DNA of 64,000 bases from Novymonas esmeraldas. Taxonomy: Eukaryota; Euglenozoa; Kinetoplastea; Trypanosomatida; Trypanosomatidae. Shown piece after piece: positions 37,399 to 47,314 of the stretch (within the stretch, counting starts at the first letter, position 1; every line of letters begins with the position of its first letter). A model generated the notes under the pieces. That model worked only from the letters and a program-made list of their open reading frames with translations, did no database searches and was not told the DNA's origin. Made by a program: the position numbers and the translations under genes. The stretch is taken from the NCBI GenBank assembly GCA_019188245.1, contig JAECZO010000074.1, positions 1-64,000 on the forward strand, given 5' to 3'.

Positions 37399-39206
37399 TG
37401 TGTCGACCTCGCTGTTGCTGTCGCAACGCGCGTCTTTTCTTTTTTTTTTTTTCTTTCACCAGCTCCTCCTTCACCTCTTCTTCTTCCCCTTCCCTTTCCT
37501 CTCTCAACCGCGCCGCCGCACGCAACTGTCGTCGCCGCACAATGTGACACCGTGTACGAGGACACGATGGTGGGAGGACAGGCGATGGCAGTGCTGGAAA
37601 CGACGAAGAACACACACACACACACACACAGCTACGCTTTTTTTTTTCTGTTGTTCTTCTTCCTTCTGTTCCTTCACTCCTTGTAGACACTCCTCTCTTC
37701 CTTTCTTCCTCCCTTCTGGCGCTCCTCTGTCTTGCCTCCCTCGATTGTCCTCTGCTCCCCCGCCCCCCTTCCTCTTCACGTGCTTCTCGCGTGGGGGTGT
37801 GACACAGACGTAGACTGTGGTCCTCAACATGAACACACACACACATGAACACAGAACGTATCTCCCCATCCTTCCCCCCCTCCTGCCCACCTCCCCTGTA
37901 GTTCTTGCATTTTTTCAACTCACTGTCTCTCTCTTTCGTCTCTCACTCACGCACGCACGTACACTCGTGCACAGTGTTCACCTGTGTGACACTCATGTAA
38001 TCATCTTTCTTTTTTTTTTCTTTTGTCTTTGATCGCTGAGGTCCTCTCTGTTCCTGATGCACTCGCTCTTTCTGTTCGAGCTGGCGTGTGCGAGTTGGCG
38101 TGTGTGTGTGTGTGTGTGTGTGTTTGAGTGTGTGTTTGAGTGTGTGTGTGACTGTGTGAAGGTAGGCGTGGGTGTGACTCTGTCCCTTCATCTCTTTTCT
38201 TTTGTTCGCGTCTCGTTGTGCTCCCACTCTTCCTCGACTTAATCGCCCCTCCAAACAGTTGTCCATCGGAGCGTGTTCGGCAGATACGTGCGCACGTGTG
38301 TGGTTTGTGAGTGTCTGTCTGTCGTGCCTGTCTGCGTCCGACACACACACACGGGGGCGCAGCGGTGCATCGCACTGGCGACGGCGAGCACGCGATGGTG
38401 GAGGTGTGGGTGTCTGCTGGAAGCGCTGCGAACTCTTCCGCTTCTCTTCTCCCCATCCTCTCCCTCCCTCACCATGATCATCATGATCATGATCGTCGTA
38501 CCGTTGCACGGGACGCGCACGCGCGATGTGCGCGAGAGGGTGTGTGTGTAATGATACGGGCTGTACACCATGAAAAGCTGTGTCTCCGACACACCGCGAC
38601 GACAGTCGCCACACACACACACACACAAACACACATACATACAGATACATACAAGGCACACTCGCTGATGGGGAAGTACTTGGTGGGAGGAAAGGGGGGG
38701 GGGATGGCACGTGCATCGAGTGGTGCCGCGAGACAGTCTTCGCGAGGGGTGGGGAGCACAGACGCGCAGCAGCGGACGCCGTTTCTTGCGCCCCCTCCTC
38801 CACACCTCCCCTCCCTCACCCAAAAGCTCATCGCACCCCTGCCGCATGCACCTCTCTCGGCATGTGGGTCCTCCCATCCATGATGGACGCACCGTACACC
38901 ATGCTCTCCTCCTTCCTCCCTCCTTCCCCCCCCCCCGCCGTCGTCGTCACGTGCATCGGCATAAGTCGAGATCATTGCGCTCAGCCGTGGCCCATCGTGG
39001 AGAGCACAGACACACAGGACTGCTGCTGCTGCTGTTTTTTTTTTGTTTTGTTTTGTTTTCGCGGGTGGATAACTTCTTCCCCTCGCTCTACACACTCTCA
39101 CACACTCACACAGACAGACAGACACGCATCATCGCATTCTCGTTCCTCGGCGCTTCTACACACATCCGTGTGTGCGTGTGTGCGTGTGTGCGTGTGTGTG
39201 TGTCAC

Positions 39207-39244
39207 ACTTGCTTCTCCTTCCTCCACGTCTTCGGGGGGTGTAG
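39207..39244 (+). promoter_or_regulatory. Candidate spliced-leader acceptor six bases before the RLP7-like ATG
   Basis: CTTGCTTCTCCTTCCTCC and following bases end in TGTAG at 39244; the ATG is at 39251. This would give a 5' UTR of only six bases besides the spliced leader. Confidence 0.5.
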
Positions 39245-39250
39245 CGCACG

Positions 39251-40147
39251 ATGGGCAAGAATCCGCCCAAGTGGCTCCCTGGGGAGCGCGTGAAGGAGAC
39301 GATCCTCCTGCAGCGCAAGTCGGTCGAGCAACTGCGCGCCGACCGCGTGCTGCGCAAGGACAAGCTGCAGGAGCGCCGGCAGCGCCACAAGGACAAGATC
39401 GATGCGAAGCGCAAGCGCAAGCTGTCGACGAAGAAGTTCATCTCCGCGCAAACAATTCTGAAGCACGCGCAGCGGAAGGAGCATCAGGGGCGGACCTTCC
39501 AGAAGATCGGTGAGAAGGTGCAGGGCCGCCGCCGCCGCGTCGACTGGGAGGCGCTGAAGTCGAAGCTGCACGACAGCGCCGTCCGGCTCGTGGTGCGTGC
39601 GAAGGGCTCGCAGATCCCACCCGAGGTGGCGGCGGCCTTCTCCAAGCTGGGTCTGCAGAAGATCTACTCGGCCCGCCTGATCGGCATGACGCCTCGGACG
39701 GAGAAGCTGATCGAGCAACTCACCCCCTTCTCCATCGTCGGCCAGCCGGACAAGGCACAGCTCGAGTCCCTGCTGCGCACCCGCGGGTCTCTGTACAACG
39801 AGGAGACGCAGTCGCGGCGCTTCATCAGCGGGAACCTTCTGCTGGAGCAGGCGCTGGGTCAGTACAACGTGCTCTGCGTCGAGGACCTCGTCGAGACCAT
39901 CGCGAACCACGGCGAGCATGTGGAGGAGGTCCTGCGTCACATCGCCCCCTTCGACTTCCACCCACCGCGCCAGCTCTTCCTGGAGCGCCACCGCTCCGTG
40001 CGTCAGAAGCTCGAGGTCGTCAACAAGGACTCCTTCGCTGCCTACCTCGCCGCCCAGCTGCAGGTGACGGCCAAGAAGGAGCGCAAGGCCGTCGCGGCCG
40101 CCAAGAAGAGCAAGACCGGGGGCGTGAAGCGCACCACCACCGCGTAG
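39251..40147 (+). CDS. Ribosomal protein L7/L30-family protein, RLP7/RPL7L1-like ribosome biogenesis factor
   Basis: 298 residues. A very basic N-terminal helix (about 15-105: many Lys, Arg and Gln) leads into the L30/L7-like core (about 110-250): VRLVVRAKGSQIPPEVAAAFSKLGLQKIYSARLI, LIEQLTPFSIVGQPDKAQLESLLRTRGSLY, and YNVLCVEDLVETIANHGEHVEEVLRHIAPFDFHPPR. The last matches the eukaryotic L7 ending in PF-x-L/F. The C-terminus is Lys/Ala-rich. The core is more divergent than expected for a true eL30/uL30 ribosomal protein and fits RLP7 (RPL7L1), a nucleolar factor for 27S pre-rRNA processing and 60S assembly. Canonical L7 cannot be fully excluded without alignment. Confidence 0.82.
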   Translation: MGKNPPKWLPGERVKETILLQRKSVEQLRADRVLRKDKLQERRQRHKDKIDAKRKRKLSTKKFISAQTILKHAQRKEHQGRTFQKIGEKVQGRRRRVDWEALKSKLHDSAVRLVVRAKGSQIPPEVAAAFSKLGLQKIYSARLIGMTPRTEKLIEQLTPFSIVGQPDKAQLESLLRTRGSLYNEETQSRRFISGNLLLEQALGQYNVLCVEDLVETIANHGEHVEEVLRHIAPFDFHPPRQLFLERHRSVRQKLEVVNKDSFAAYLAAQLQVTAKKERKAVAAAKKSKTGGVKRTTTA

Positions 40148-42130
40148 GTCCTCGATATCTCTTGTTGCTCGCTGTCGCCATCATCTCCTTCTTTCTCCTC
40201 TCTCTCATTGTCGCTGACACACACACAAACACACAGAGTGCAGGGCTCGGCGGATGCTGATGTCTGCTTGATGCCATCCGCGAGTCGCTGCTGCCGTGCC
40301 GTGCCACACCTCGGCAGTGGTGTTCAGTCGAGGATGAAGGTGTAGGGTGGGACAGAGAAAGAGAGAGAGACAGGGGCAGCGAGGTGATGAGTGTGCGTGT
40401 GTGTGTGTGTCTGTTGGTGTGTTTGTCTCTGCTGCGGTTGTTGTGGTGGTATGTTACTTCAGGTGGCGCCTTGTAAGTCGTAAGTGCCGTTGATGCCGCA
40501 GGTTTTTTTTTTTTTTCTCTCCAAACGGATAAGTGCGTGCGTGCGTGTGTGTGTGTGGGTGTTCATCTTTGTCAGTGATTCTATGGGTGCGCACTTGTGG
40601 GAGAGAGAGTGAGAGTCTGTGTTGGTGCATGCCCGGCTCTGTGTGTGTGTGCCGCCGATGCTCCTTCTCCACACACACACATACACACACACACACAGAT
40701 GGCGACTCGCTCATACCTCTAAACGCACTCAAAGCAAAGCACACGCAGAGATGTGTATGTGTGTGCATTGGCTGTGGACTTTCTGAACGGAGCGCAAGCG
40801 CGCACACACGTACAAGAAAATGAAGCACACACACATACACACACAGCGTATGCGGAGCAGCAAAGAGGTGGTGGTGTGGAGAGGGAGGGAAGAGGCTGAT
40901 GAGCGAAAGGAGGGCGGAGAGAGAAAGACAATCTGCCGATGGAGGAGAGGAGGGGGGAAGAGAGGGCAGTAATGATTCAGTGCATGTGTCGACTCGGTCG
41001 AGCGCACACAGCGGTATCTCGGCGCGTACGGGAGTCACGCAGAAGTCTGTGTGTGTCTGAGTTCACACACACAGACACAGAAATGGAGACGGATGTGCGT
41101 TTGTGTGATCCCTCTCATCCATCGCGTCGTGTGTCACGAGTTCGTGGTCCCTTTGTCCCTCCGATGACGTGCGCTCTCGTCGGCTCTGCGAGCTTCTCTC
41201 TGGTGCCTCTCCTCGTCTTCTCTCTTTCTCTCTCTCTCTCTCGGCCTCTCGCCGACCGTCTGGTCTTGCCGAAGCGTGTCGTGCCTCTCCCCCCCCCCTC
41301 TCCTCCCCCTCCACTCACACACCGCGCACACATCCACGCACACGCACACTCAAGCACGCACTAGGGTCACAGATGCGGAACGATGCGCCTCGTGAGGCGC
41401 GTCAACACACCTCCTGTGATCCGCAGTGAATCGACGTTGCTCTCTCCAAATACTATCACCCTTCTCCCCATACTCTCTCCACACTCGCACACATACACTC
41501 TCTCTCTCCCTCTCACTCTGCTGACACACAACACCCTCATGCCCCTCACACATATCGTGTGTCTTCACTCTCTCGCTCTCGCTCTGGGCATGAACACACA
41601 CACATGTCTCTCCTTCTGTGTACATGAAAGTGGTGTTGGGCCGCTCCTCCTCAGTTCTCGGTCGGATTGAACAGAAAGACGTCTTTTTTTTTTTTTCGTC
41701 CTCGCGCGCTCTCGTGTGTGTTGTTCTCGTGTGTGTGTTGTTGTGTGTGTTGTTGTTGTTGTTTTCACGTGTTTTCTGTTTTTGTTTCTCCCCCCTTTCC
41801 TGTTGGAGTTCCTGCGCTCGTCTCTTGTGTCTCGTGTCACTTGTATCATTCTCGAACACGTGTGTGGTCTGTGTGTCTGTGTGTGTGTGTGTCTGCTCCG
41901 GGCACCACGACTGTTGTTTCCAACTCTCCCTCTCTCTCCGTCACCGATCACACGCTAACACACAGACACACACCCCCGCCATTACCAGCTGTTGAGTGAG
42001 TCCTCGTGTGTGCGCGTGTGTGTCTGTGAGAGGAGGAGGAGGAGAGGGAGTGCGAAGCACTGATCGACCTCTAGCACAAGTAGAAGTACCTGCACACGCA
42101 CACTGTGTGTGTGTCGTCGTCGTCGTCATC
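40148..42130 (+). other. Intergenic spacer (2 kb), RLP7-like gene to RRM gene
   Basis: No credible gene. It begins non-repetitively with a GC-rich patch (40235-40330), then TG (40390-40412), T14 (40503-40516), TG (40543-40557), CA (40671-40698), a purine-rich block (about 40856-40975), CT-rich sequence (41217-41245), C9 near 41290, T12 (41683-41695), TG/GTT repeats (41713-41765), TG (41878-41893) and GTC repeats just before the start. Confidence 0.65.
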
Positions 42131-43492
42131 ATGTCCACCGTCCCCGGGCAGTCCCGCTTCGGGTGTTACATCGGGAACATCGACCGCTCCGTCACGATAG
42201 ACATGCTCAAGCAAGTCTTCTGCCAGTGCGGGACGATCCTCGACTGCTCGCTGAACGGCCGCGAGGCGGACCCCTACCGCTTCGGCTTCATCGACTTCGC
42301 CTCGGAGGATGACCGCTCACGCGCCATGAAGTACAACGGCTTCACCCTCGTGGGCCGCAAGCTGAAGGTGGGCGTGAGCAAGGGCAACGTGAACAAGCCA
42401 GACAGCCTCGCAAACGGCGGCATGGGCGGCGGTGGTGGCGGTGGCGGCTACGCGAGGATGGGCGGTCGCGCCTTCAACGGTGGATACGGTGGTGGTGGTC
42501 CTGGCGACATGGGCATGGACGCGAGTGGACTCCTGCCTCAGCAGCAGATGGAAGCGCGACTGCTGCTTCAGTTTTTGCAAGAGGGGAAGATGGATCCACG
42601 TCAACTCTCGCCGGCCCAGCAGCAGCTCCTCATCACGTGCCTAGGACAGGCAAACAACAACAGCGCGAACGGCGGCGGTGGCGGCGGTGGCGGCGGCATC
42701 ATGAACAGCAACGGGAACAGTGGCACCAGCACGCCAGCACCGCCGCAGCAGATGGGCAGCAGCGGCAGCTCCATGAGCAACAATCAACTTCAGAACAACA
42801 ACAGCATGATGGGCGGCGATCTGCCGATGCCGCACGCAAACGCGGGCGGAGGCAACGGCGGCGGCGGTGGCATGCCCATGGTGGGCGGCGCTGGCCATCC
42901 GGGTATCTCGATCCGCGTGGGTACGACGATGATGGATCACGTGGCCGGCGGCCCCGGCGCCTATGGAATGGTCGCTCCACGACACCCACAGCAGCCACCA
43001 CCACCACAGCAACAGCAACAGCAACAGCCCCCGCCGCAGTGGGGCGGTATGCCGATGATGATGGGTGGGCCCGGTATGTTCCCGCCGATGATGTCCATGG
43101 CCCCGCAGCGGCCGCAGCCAATGCTACAACAGCAACAGCAGCAACAGCCGATGCTCCCGCAACTGCAGCAGCAGCAGCAGCAGCCTCAGCTTGCACAGAT
43201 GTACGCCGGGGCTGCGCCGAGCGGTGGTGTCGGTGTCATGCCGCACAGCCGCGGCGGCTCTGCGAATGTTCTTCCGTCGGTGGAGACGATGCGGCTGCGC
43301 GAGAAGCAGCGCGAGCAGTTCTTTGATGTGGTGCGGAGGGAGACCGAGCGGTACGAGCGGAAGGTGCAGGAGAAGAAGGCGCAGGCTGCTGCTGCTGGGC
43401 ACCGTGACCGCAGCGACGACAGCTCCGCCTCCGACGACGATGGCGGCGAGCGGAAGCCGACGAAGAGATCGCGTAAAGAGTCGTCCCGCTGA
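42131..43492 (+). CDS. RNA-binding protein: one RRM with Gly/Asn/Gln-rich low-complexity tail
   Basis: 453 residues from the ATG at 42131. A single RRM occupies about 10-85, with RNP2 CYIGNI (12-17) and RNP1-like RFGFIDFA (50-57). The middle is low-complexity: Gly runs (about 97-108 and 178-186), Asn/Ser-rich stretches, Met/Pro/Gly-rich sequence and several poly-Gln tracts (about 293-300, 337-343, 348-356). An ordered helical island (about 134-175: PQQQMEARLLLQFLQEGKMDPRQLSPAQQQLLI) lies within it. The C-terminus has a charged helix (about 379-420) and ends in acidic and Lys/Arg-Ser sequence (KPTKRSRKESSR) that could act as a nuclear signal. Such proteins bind mRNA UTRs and can enter RNP granules. 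The target is unknown. Confidence 0.85.
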   Translation: MSTVPGQSRFGCYIGNIDRSVTIDMLKQVFCQCGTILDCSLNGREADPYRFGFIDFASEDDRSRAMKYNGFTLVGRKLKVGVSKGNVNKPDSLANGGMGGGGGGGGYARMGGRAFNGGYGGGGPGDMGMDASGLLPQQQMEARLLLQFLQEGKMDPRQLSPAQQQLLITCLGQANNNSANGGGGGGGGGIMNSNGNSGTSTPAPPQQMGSSGSSMSNNQLQNNNSMMGGDLPMPHANAGGGNGGGGGMPMVGGAGHPGISIRVGTTMMDHVAGGPGAYGMVAPRHPQQPPPPQQQQQQQPPPQWGGMPMMMGGPGMFPPMMSMAPQRPQPMLQQQQQQQPMLPQLQQQQQQPQLAQMYAGAAPSGGVGVMPHSRGGSANVLPSVETMRLREKQREQFFDVVRRETERYERKVQEKKAQAAAAGHRDRSDDSSASDDDGGERKPTKRSRKESSR

Positions 43493-44516
43493 ACAGAGCA
43501 CCACACCAACGTGAACTCATGAAGGAGAGTGAACGTGACTGGCGCGGTGAATGGGAGACCCAGACGGAGGTGTGAAAAGCGAAGAAGGAGGGAAAGGGGC
43601 GAGAGTTGCTCTGTCTTGTCTGTGTGTATGTGTGTGTGTGTGCGCGTTGCTCGCGGTGCCTCCGGTACACCACCACAACCTCCAGAGCGAGGGAGACGTG
43701 GTCAACAGCGGAGGAGGGAGGCGGGTCAGAAGCAGCGTGATGGCGTGATGGCGTGGGCTGTCAATCAGTGTGCTGCGTCTGTGGTTGCGCTCTCCGGTGT
43801 AAGGATGGGGGGAAGGAAGCGATGAGAGGTGTCGCTGCGCTGGGTGGATGGCGGTCTCGGTCGCGTGACCGTAGAGTGTTGTCTCGCGCATAGGCGCATG
43901 CATCTCTCCACTGACTGTGTGTCTCTGTTTGACTGTGTGTGTTTGTGTTTGTGTTTGTGTATTTGTTGTGGTCTTGTGTTTTTTTTTCTTTTTTGTTTCT
44001 CCTCTCACTGGATTTTGTGGTACGGGTCAACCATCGAGAAATGAAACAAGAGGAGGAGGAGGAGAGGTCGACACGGCCGCCTCTCCTCCTCCTCCTCCTC
44101 CTCCGCACGCTGTTCACGTCCGACGCTTCCACCCGTCATTCGACGTGTGTGACACGCCCCACCGTGCAGCGTCTCTCTCTCGCCATCTCTCCCATGCTGT
44201 GGCGCTGCCGCAGGAACTCGAGGATACTGAAAAAAAAAGGAGAAGCAGACCACCACATCTCCGTCTGTGTCTCCTCCTCCTGCGACGCCGCTGAACCTCC
44301 CTCTCATCCCCCCCCTCCCTCTCACCTTCCGTCGTTCGCGCACCGGCGCACACACACACACACACAGAGCAGAGGATCCTGTGAGTCCACTAAACAACAA
44401 GAAGACGAAACAAACACTAACAAACAAACACACGCCACACACCACACACGCACACGCACACGCACACTCATACACGAGCGAGAGTAGAGGACGCTAAGCA
44501 GTTGTTCTCATTGGTA
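43493..44516 (+). other. Intergenic spacer, RRM gene to AHA1
   Basis: No credible gene. Purine-rich start (43515-43612), TG (43623-43643), TGTTTG repeats (about 43920-43970), T-rich (43979-43998), GAG then CTC triplet blocks (44048-44066 and 44082-44103) and CA (44346-44365, 44448-44470) before the start. Confidence 0.65.
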
Positions 44517-45569
44517 ATGGCGAAGGTTGGCGAAGGTGATCCGCGGTGGATTGTGCGAGACCGCACCGATGGCGCCAACGTGAACTCGTGGCACTGGGAG
44601 GAGCGGGATCTCTCGCAGCACACCCACGAGAAACTGAAGGCCGCCTTCGCAGACCGCGCCATCCCCACCCCGGCGGCGATGGCGAAGAGCGTCGAGTACC
44701 TCAAGATCCACGAGCTGAGCGAGATCTCCGGCGATGTGACGGTGGCGCAGCGCAAAGGAAAGATGATGTGCTACTTCGAGCTGAAGATGACGCTGCAGTG
44801 GATGGGTAAGATGGTCGACTCCGACCAGGTGATCCGAGGAAAGATGAGCATCGCCGAGGTGGACCACGACGAGTTCAAGAACGACTACGACATCGCCATC
44901 ACGTGCCAGGAGAACAGCGCCGCGGCGCAGCAACTCGAGTCGGTGGTGCGCGCCGCCGGCCGTGCGGCGGTGCGGCAGGACATCGCAGCCTTCTTCGACG
45001 CCTTGTTCGACGAGTACCACATCGGCCAGCAGCTGAAGAGCGGCGCGTCCATGCCGCCGCCGCCGCCGTCCTCCTCCCCCGCCTCGGCCTCGCCCGGCGC
45101 CAACCACGCCGCCGGGAGCGCCGCGAAGCGCTCGAGCGCGGCGTCCAAGTCCACCAGCGCCGCGGACACGTCCTTCTCGTGGAAGATGCGCTGGCGGGTG
45201 CCGGACACGGAGCTGTACGCCGCTCTCACGGACCCGAGCCGTGCCAGCGTCTACACACGCGCTCCGGCCGCCATGGACGTCAAGGCTGGAGGTCAGTTCA
45301 CCTTCCTCGGCGGCGTCATCAGCGGCTACTACGTGGACGTGCAGCCGCCCACGCTCATCAAGCAGCAGTGGCGGCTGGGGAGCTGGCCGGTTGGCGTGCA
45401 CAGTTCGGTGGTGCTGCAGCTCGTGAAGGAGGAGCCCGGCGTGACGATGCTGGAGTTTGCACAGTCGGGGATTCCATCGGGTCAACTTCAGAGTGTGCAG
45501 GAGGGCTGGAAGGCGAACTTCTTCGAGGCCATCAAGGCAGTCTTCGGGTACTCGTTCGAGTACGTCTGA
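44517..45569 (+). CDS. AHA1: AHA1, activator of Hsp90 ATPase
   Basis: 350 residues from the ATG at 44517; the frame extends a few codons upstream but has no earlier ATG. The N-terminal AHA1 domain (about 10-150) shows WIVRDRTDGANVNSWHWEERDL, the NVN-x-WHW hallmark that contacts the Hsp90 middle domain, then VEYLKIHELSEISGDVTVAQRKGKMMCYFELKMTLQW. A Pro/Ala/Ser linker (about 178-218) leads to the C-terminal AHSA1/START-like domain (about 222-350: WKMRWRVPDTELYAALTDPSRASVYTRAP, GGQFTFLGGVISGYYVDVQPPTLIKQQWRLGSWP). AHA1 stimulates Hsp90 ATP turnover in the cytosol. Both domains are intact. Confidence 0.95.
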   Translation: MAKVGEGDPRWIVRDRTDGANVNSWHWEERDLSQHTHEKLKAAFADRAIPTPAAMAKSVEYLKIHELSEISGDVTVAQRKGKMMCYFELKMTLQWMGKMVDSDQVIRGKMSIAEVDHDEFKNDYDIAITCQENSAAAQQLESVVRAAGRAAVRQDIAAFFDALFDEYHIGQQLKSGASMPPPPPSSSPASASPGANHAAGSAAKRSSAASKSTSAADTSFSWKMRWRVPDTELYAALTDPSRASVYTRAPAAMDVKAGGQFTFLGGVISGYYVDVQPPTLIKQQWRLGSWPVGVHSSVVLQLVKEEPGVTMLEFAQSGIPSGQLQSVQEGWKANFFEAIKAVFGYSFEYV

Positions 45570-46180
45570 CGGCATGCATGTTACCCACCACGCGTGGGTC
45601 GGTGGGGGGAAGGGGCGTTGTGTGTGTGTGTGTGTGTATGTGTGTGGCCATCTGCACATGTTAGTCTATCTGTGTCTGTGTGTCTGGGAAGAGAACGAAA
45701 GCCTGTGTTGGTCCGTGGTGGGAGAGTGCACTCGTCGGTGATCGTGGTGGTGGTGGTGGGATGTGTGTGTGTTTGTGTGAGGGGTGTGGGATGTGGGATG
45801 TGGCGGGTGTGGTGCGGGAAGGACGGATCATCGCCGTGCGCAGAGACGGATGCAACAGGAGTAGGTGGCGTCTGACCGCCACCCGTGACATCACAGACCG
45901 ACGCCGGCACCGGATGTCCGGCGTAGAAGCTCCTCTGTCCCTTCCCACCTCGCCACACACACACACACACACCATTGTCCTGCGCCGCTGTTGTGCTTCC
46001 CGTCCTCTGTGACCTCATCTTTTTTTTTTTTTTTTCACCCCTGTGTGTGTGTGTTTGAAGGGACTGTATGTGAACATGTACTTGTGTATCTGTGTATCTG
46101 TGTGTGTGTGTGTGTGTGCTGTGTCTGACCGGCTACGCTGCCCCCCCCTTCCACAAATACAAACAACATACACGTACACA

Positions 46181-46214
46181 AACAACATACACATACACAT
46201 ACACATACACATAC
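46181..46214 (+). repeat. Tandem ACACAT hexamers
   Basis: Five near-perfect head-to-tail ACACAT units. Confidence 0.85.
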
Positions 46215-47065
46215 AGTCCCCTCCCCCCCTCTTTGTTCTTGATCTTCGACTTTTCTTTTTTTTTTTTTGTATTTTCGTCTGCATGGATACGTCTCACTCG
46301 CGCACGGCTGTGCGCAGGTGCCGACGTGTGCGAGTCGACACAGACAAACGCACCCAGAGAGATGCGTATGTGTGTGTGCGCGCGCGCAGATGGATGCAGA
46401 CGCATACACACAGAGAGAGAGAATGAGAGAGAGAGACACAAAAAGATGGTTGCATGCCGAGCACCGTGACAAGGCGGTGATGGAGGTAAGAGAGAGAAGA
46501 CGAGGTGGAGGAGGCGGAGGACAAAGGGGAATCGCGTGACTGGCGCCTGTGTGCGTTTGTGTGTGTTTGACAAGGCACTGTTACCCCACCACCACCGCCA
46601 CCACCATCACCACCGTATCTCTCTCTCATGTCTGTCACTTGCTTTTGACATGGCTTGTACACGGACGCAGATGCGGTGCAGTGTGCTATCGACGCTTCTG
46701 TTGCGCTTCACTTTCTCTCTCTCTCTTCCTTCCTTTCCCTCTCACCAACCTCTCTCTCTGACACACACACGCACACACGCACACATGCCTGTGTGTGCAC
46801 GCCTCACTTGGCAAAGCTCCTCATCGTGTTCACCCGCCCCGCAACGTTGATTCTCTCTTGTTGTTTCTCCGTTGCTCTACATTGCTTCCTTCCATCTCCC
46901 CCTTCCATCTTCCCCCTTCACTCTCACACACACTCTCTCTCCACTGTCTTTGACGTGTGTTGTACGCAACGATCTCGCTTCCGCGGACTGTTCAAGTGCA
47001 GCTCTCGCGTGGCGCCTCTGACATTCACAGAGGTGTCCGTGGTGCCTGCCCACGCAAGTCTTGCC

Positions 47066-47103
47066 AAACAAACAAACAAACAAACAAACAAAAAAAAAAA
47101 AAA
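47066..47103 (+). repeat. (AAAC)6 followed by an A13 run
   Basis: Perfect tetranucleotide repeat merging into poly-A. Similar AAAC or GTTT tetranucleotide tracts recur at about 54560, 55050, 55930 and 57515. Confidence 0.9.
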
Positions 47104-47265
47104 CGAGCACCGCTATCGCTCTTACCCTCTCTCTCTCACTCTCTCGCACTCTTGATCTCTCACCAGGATCAACAGACACGAATTATCTTTTTTTTTTTTT
47201 TCTGGGCTCTTGTCTGTGTGGACGCGACGCAGTCCCACTACTTCACCACTACCACCATCACCACC

Positions 47266-47291
47266 ACCACCCTTCCTCACCTTTCCCTTAG
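47266..47291 (+). promoter_or_regulatory. Probable spliced-leader acceptor of UGM
   Basis: CCCTTCCTCACCTTTCCCTTAG ends at 47291, 23 bases before the ATG. Confidence 0.6.
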
Positions 47292-47314
47292 CTACGCCGC
47301 ACACGCGACGCACC

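Larger units (their letters stand above)
37296..39250 (+). other. Intergenic spacer (2 kb), SMP/C2 gene to RLP7-like gene
   Basis: No credible gene. TG (37357-37398), T13 (37440-37453), CA (37611-37629), C-rich runs, T10 (38009-38020), TG-rich (38101-38155), a 14-bp perfect palindrome (38480-38493), CA (38613-38640), G8 (38694-38702), C9 near 38928, T/GTTTT repeats (39035-39060) and GTGTGTGC repeats (39164-39203). Confidence 0.65.
45570..47314 (+). other. Intergenic spacer (1.7 kb), AHA1 to UGM
   Basis: No credible gene. TG (45619-45645), GGT repeats (45744-45761), CA (45957-45975), T14 (46020-46035), TG (46041-46053, 46099-46119), CATACA units (46181-46214), T12 (46257-46269), GA-rich (46411-46436), CCACCA repeats (46590-46615), AAAC repeats (47066-47090) plus A13, T15 (47188-47202), CCACCA (47240-47271) and a CCCTTAG acceptor at 47291. 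Confidence 0.7.
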
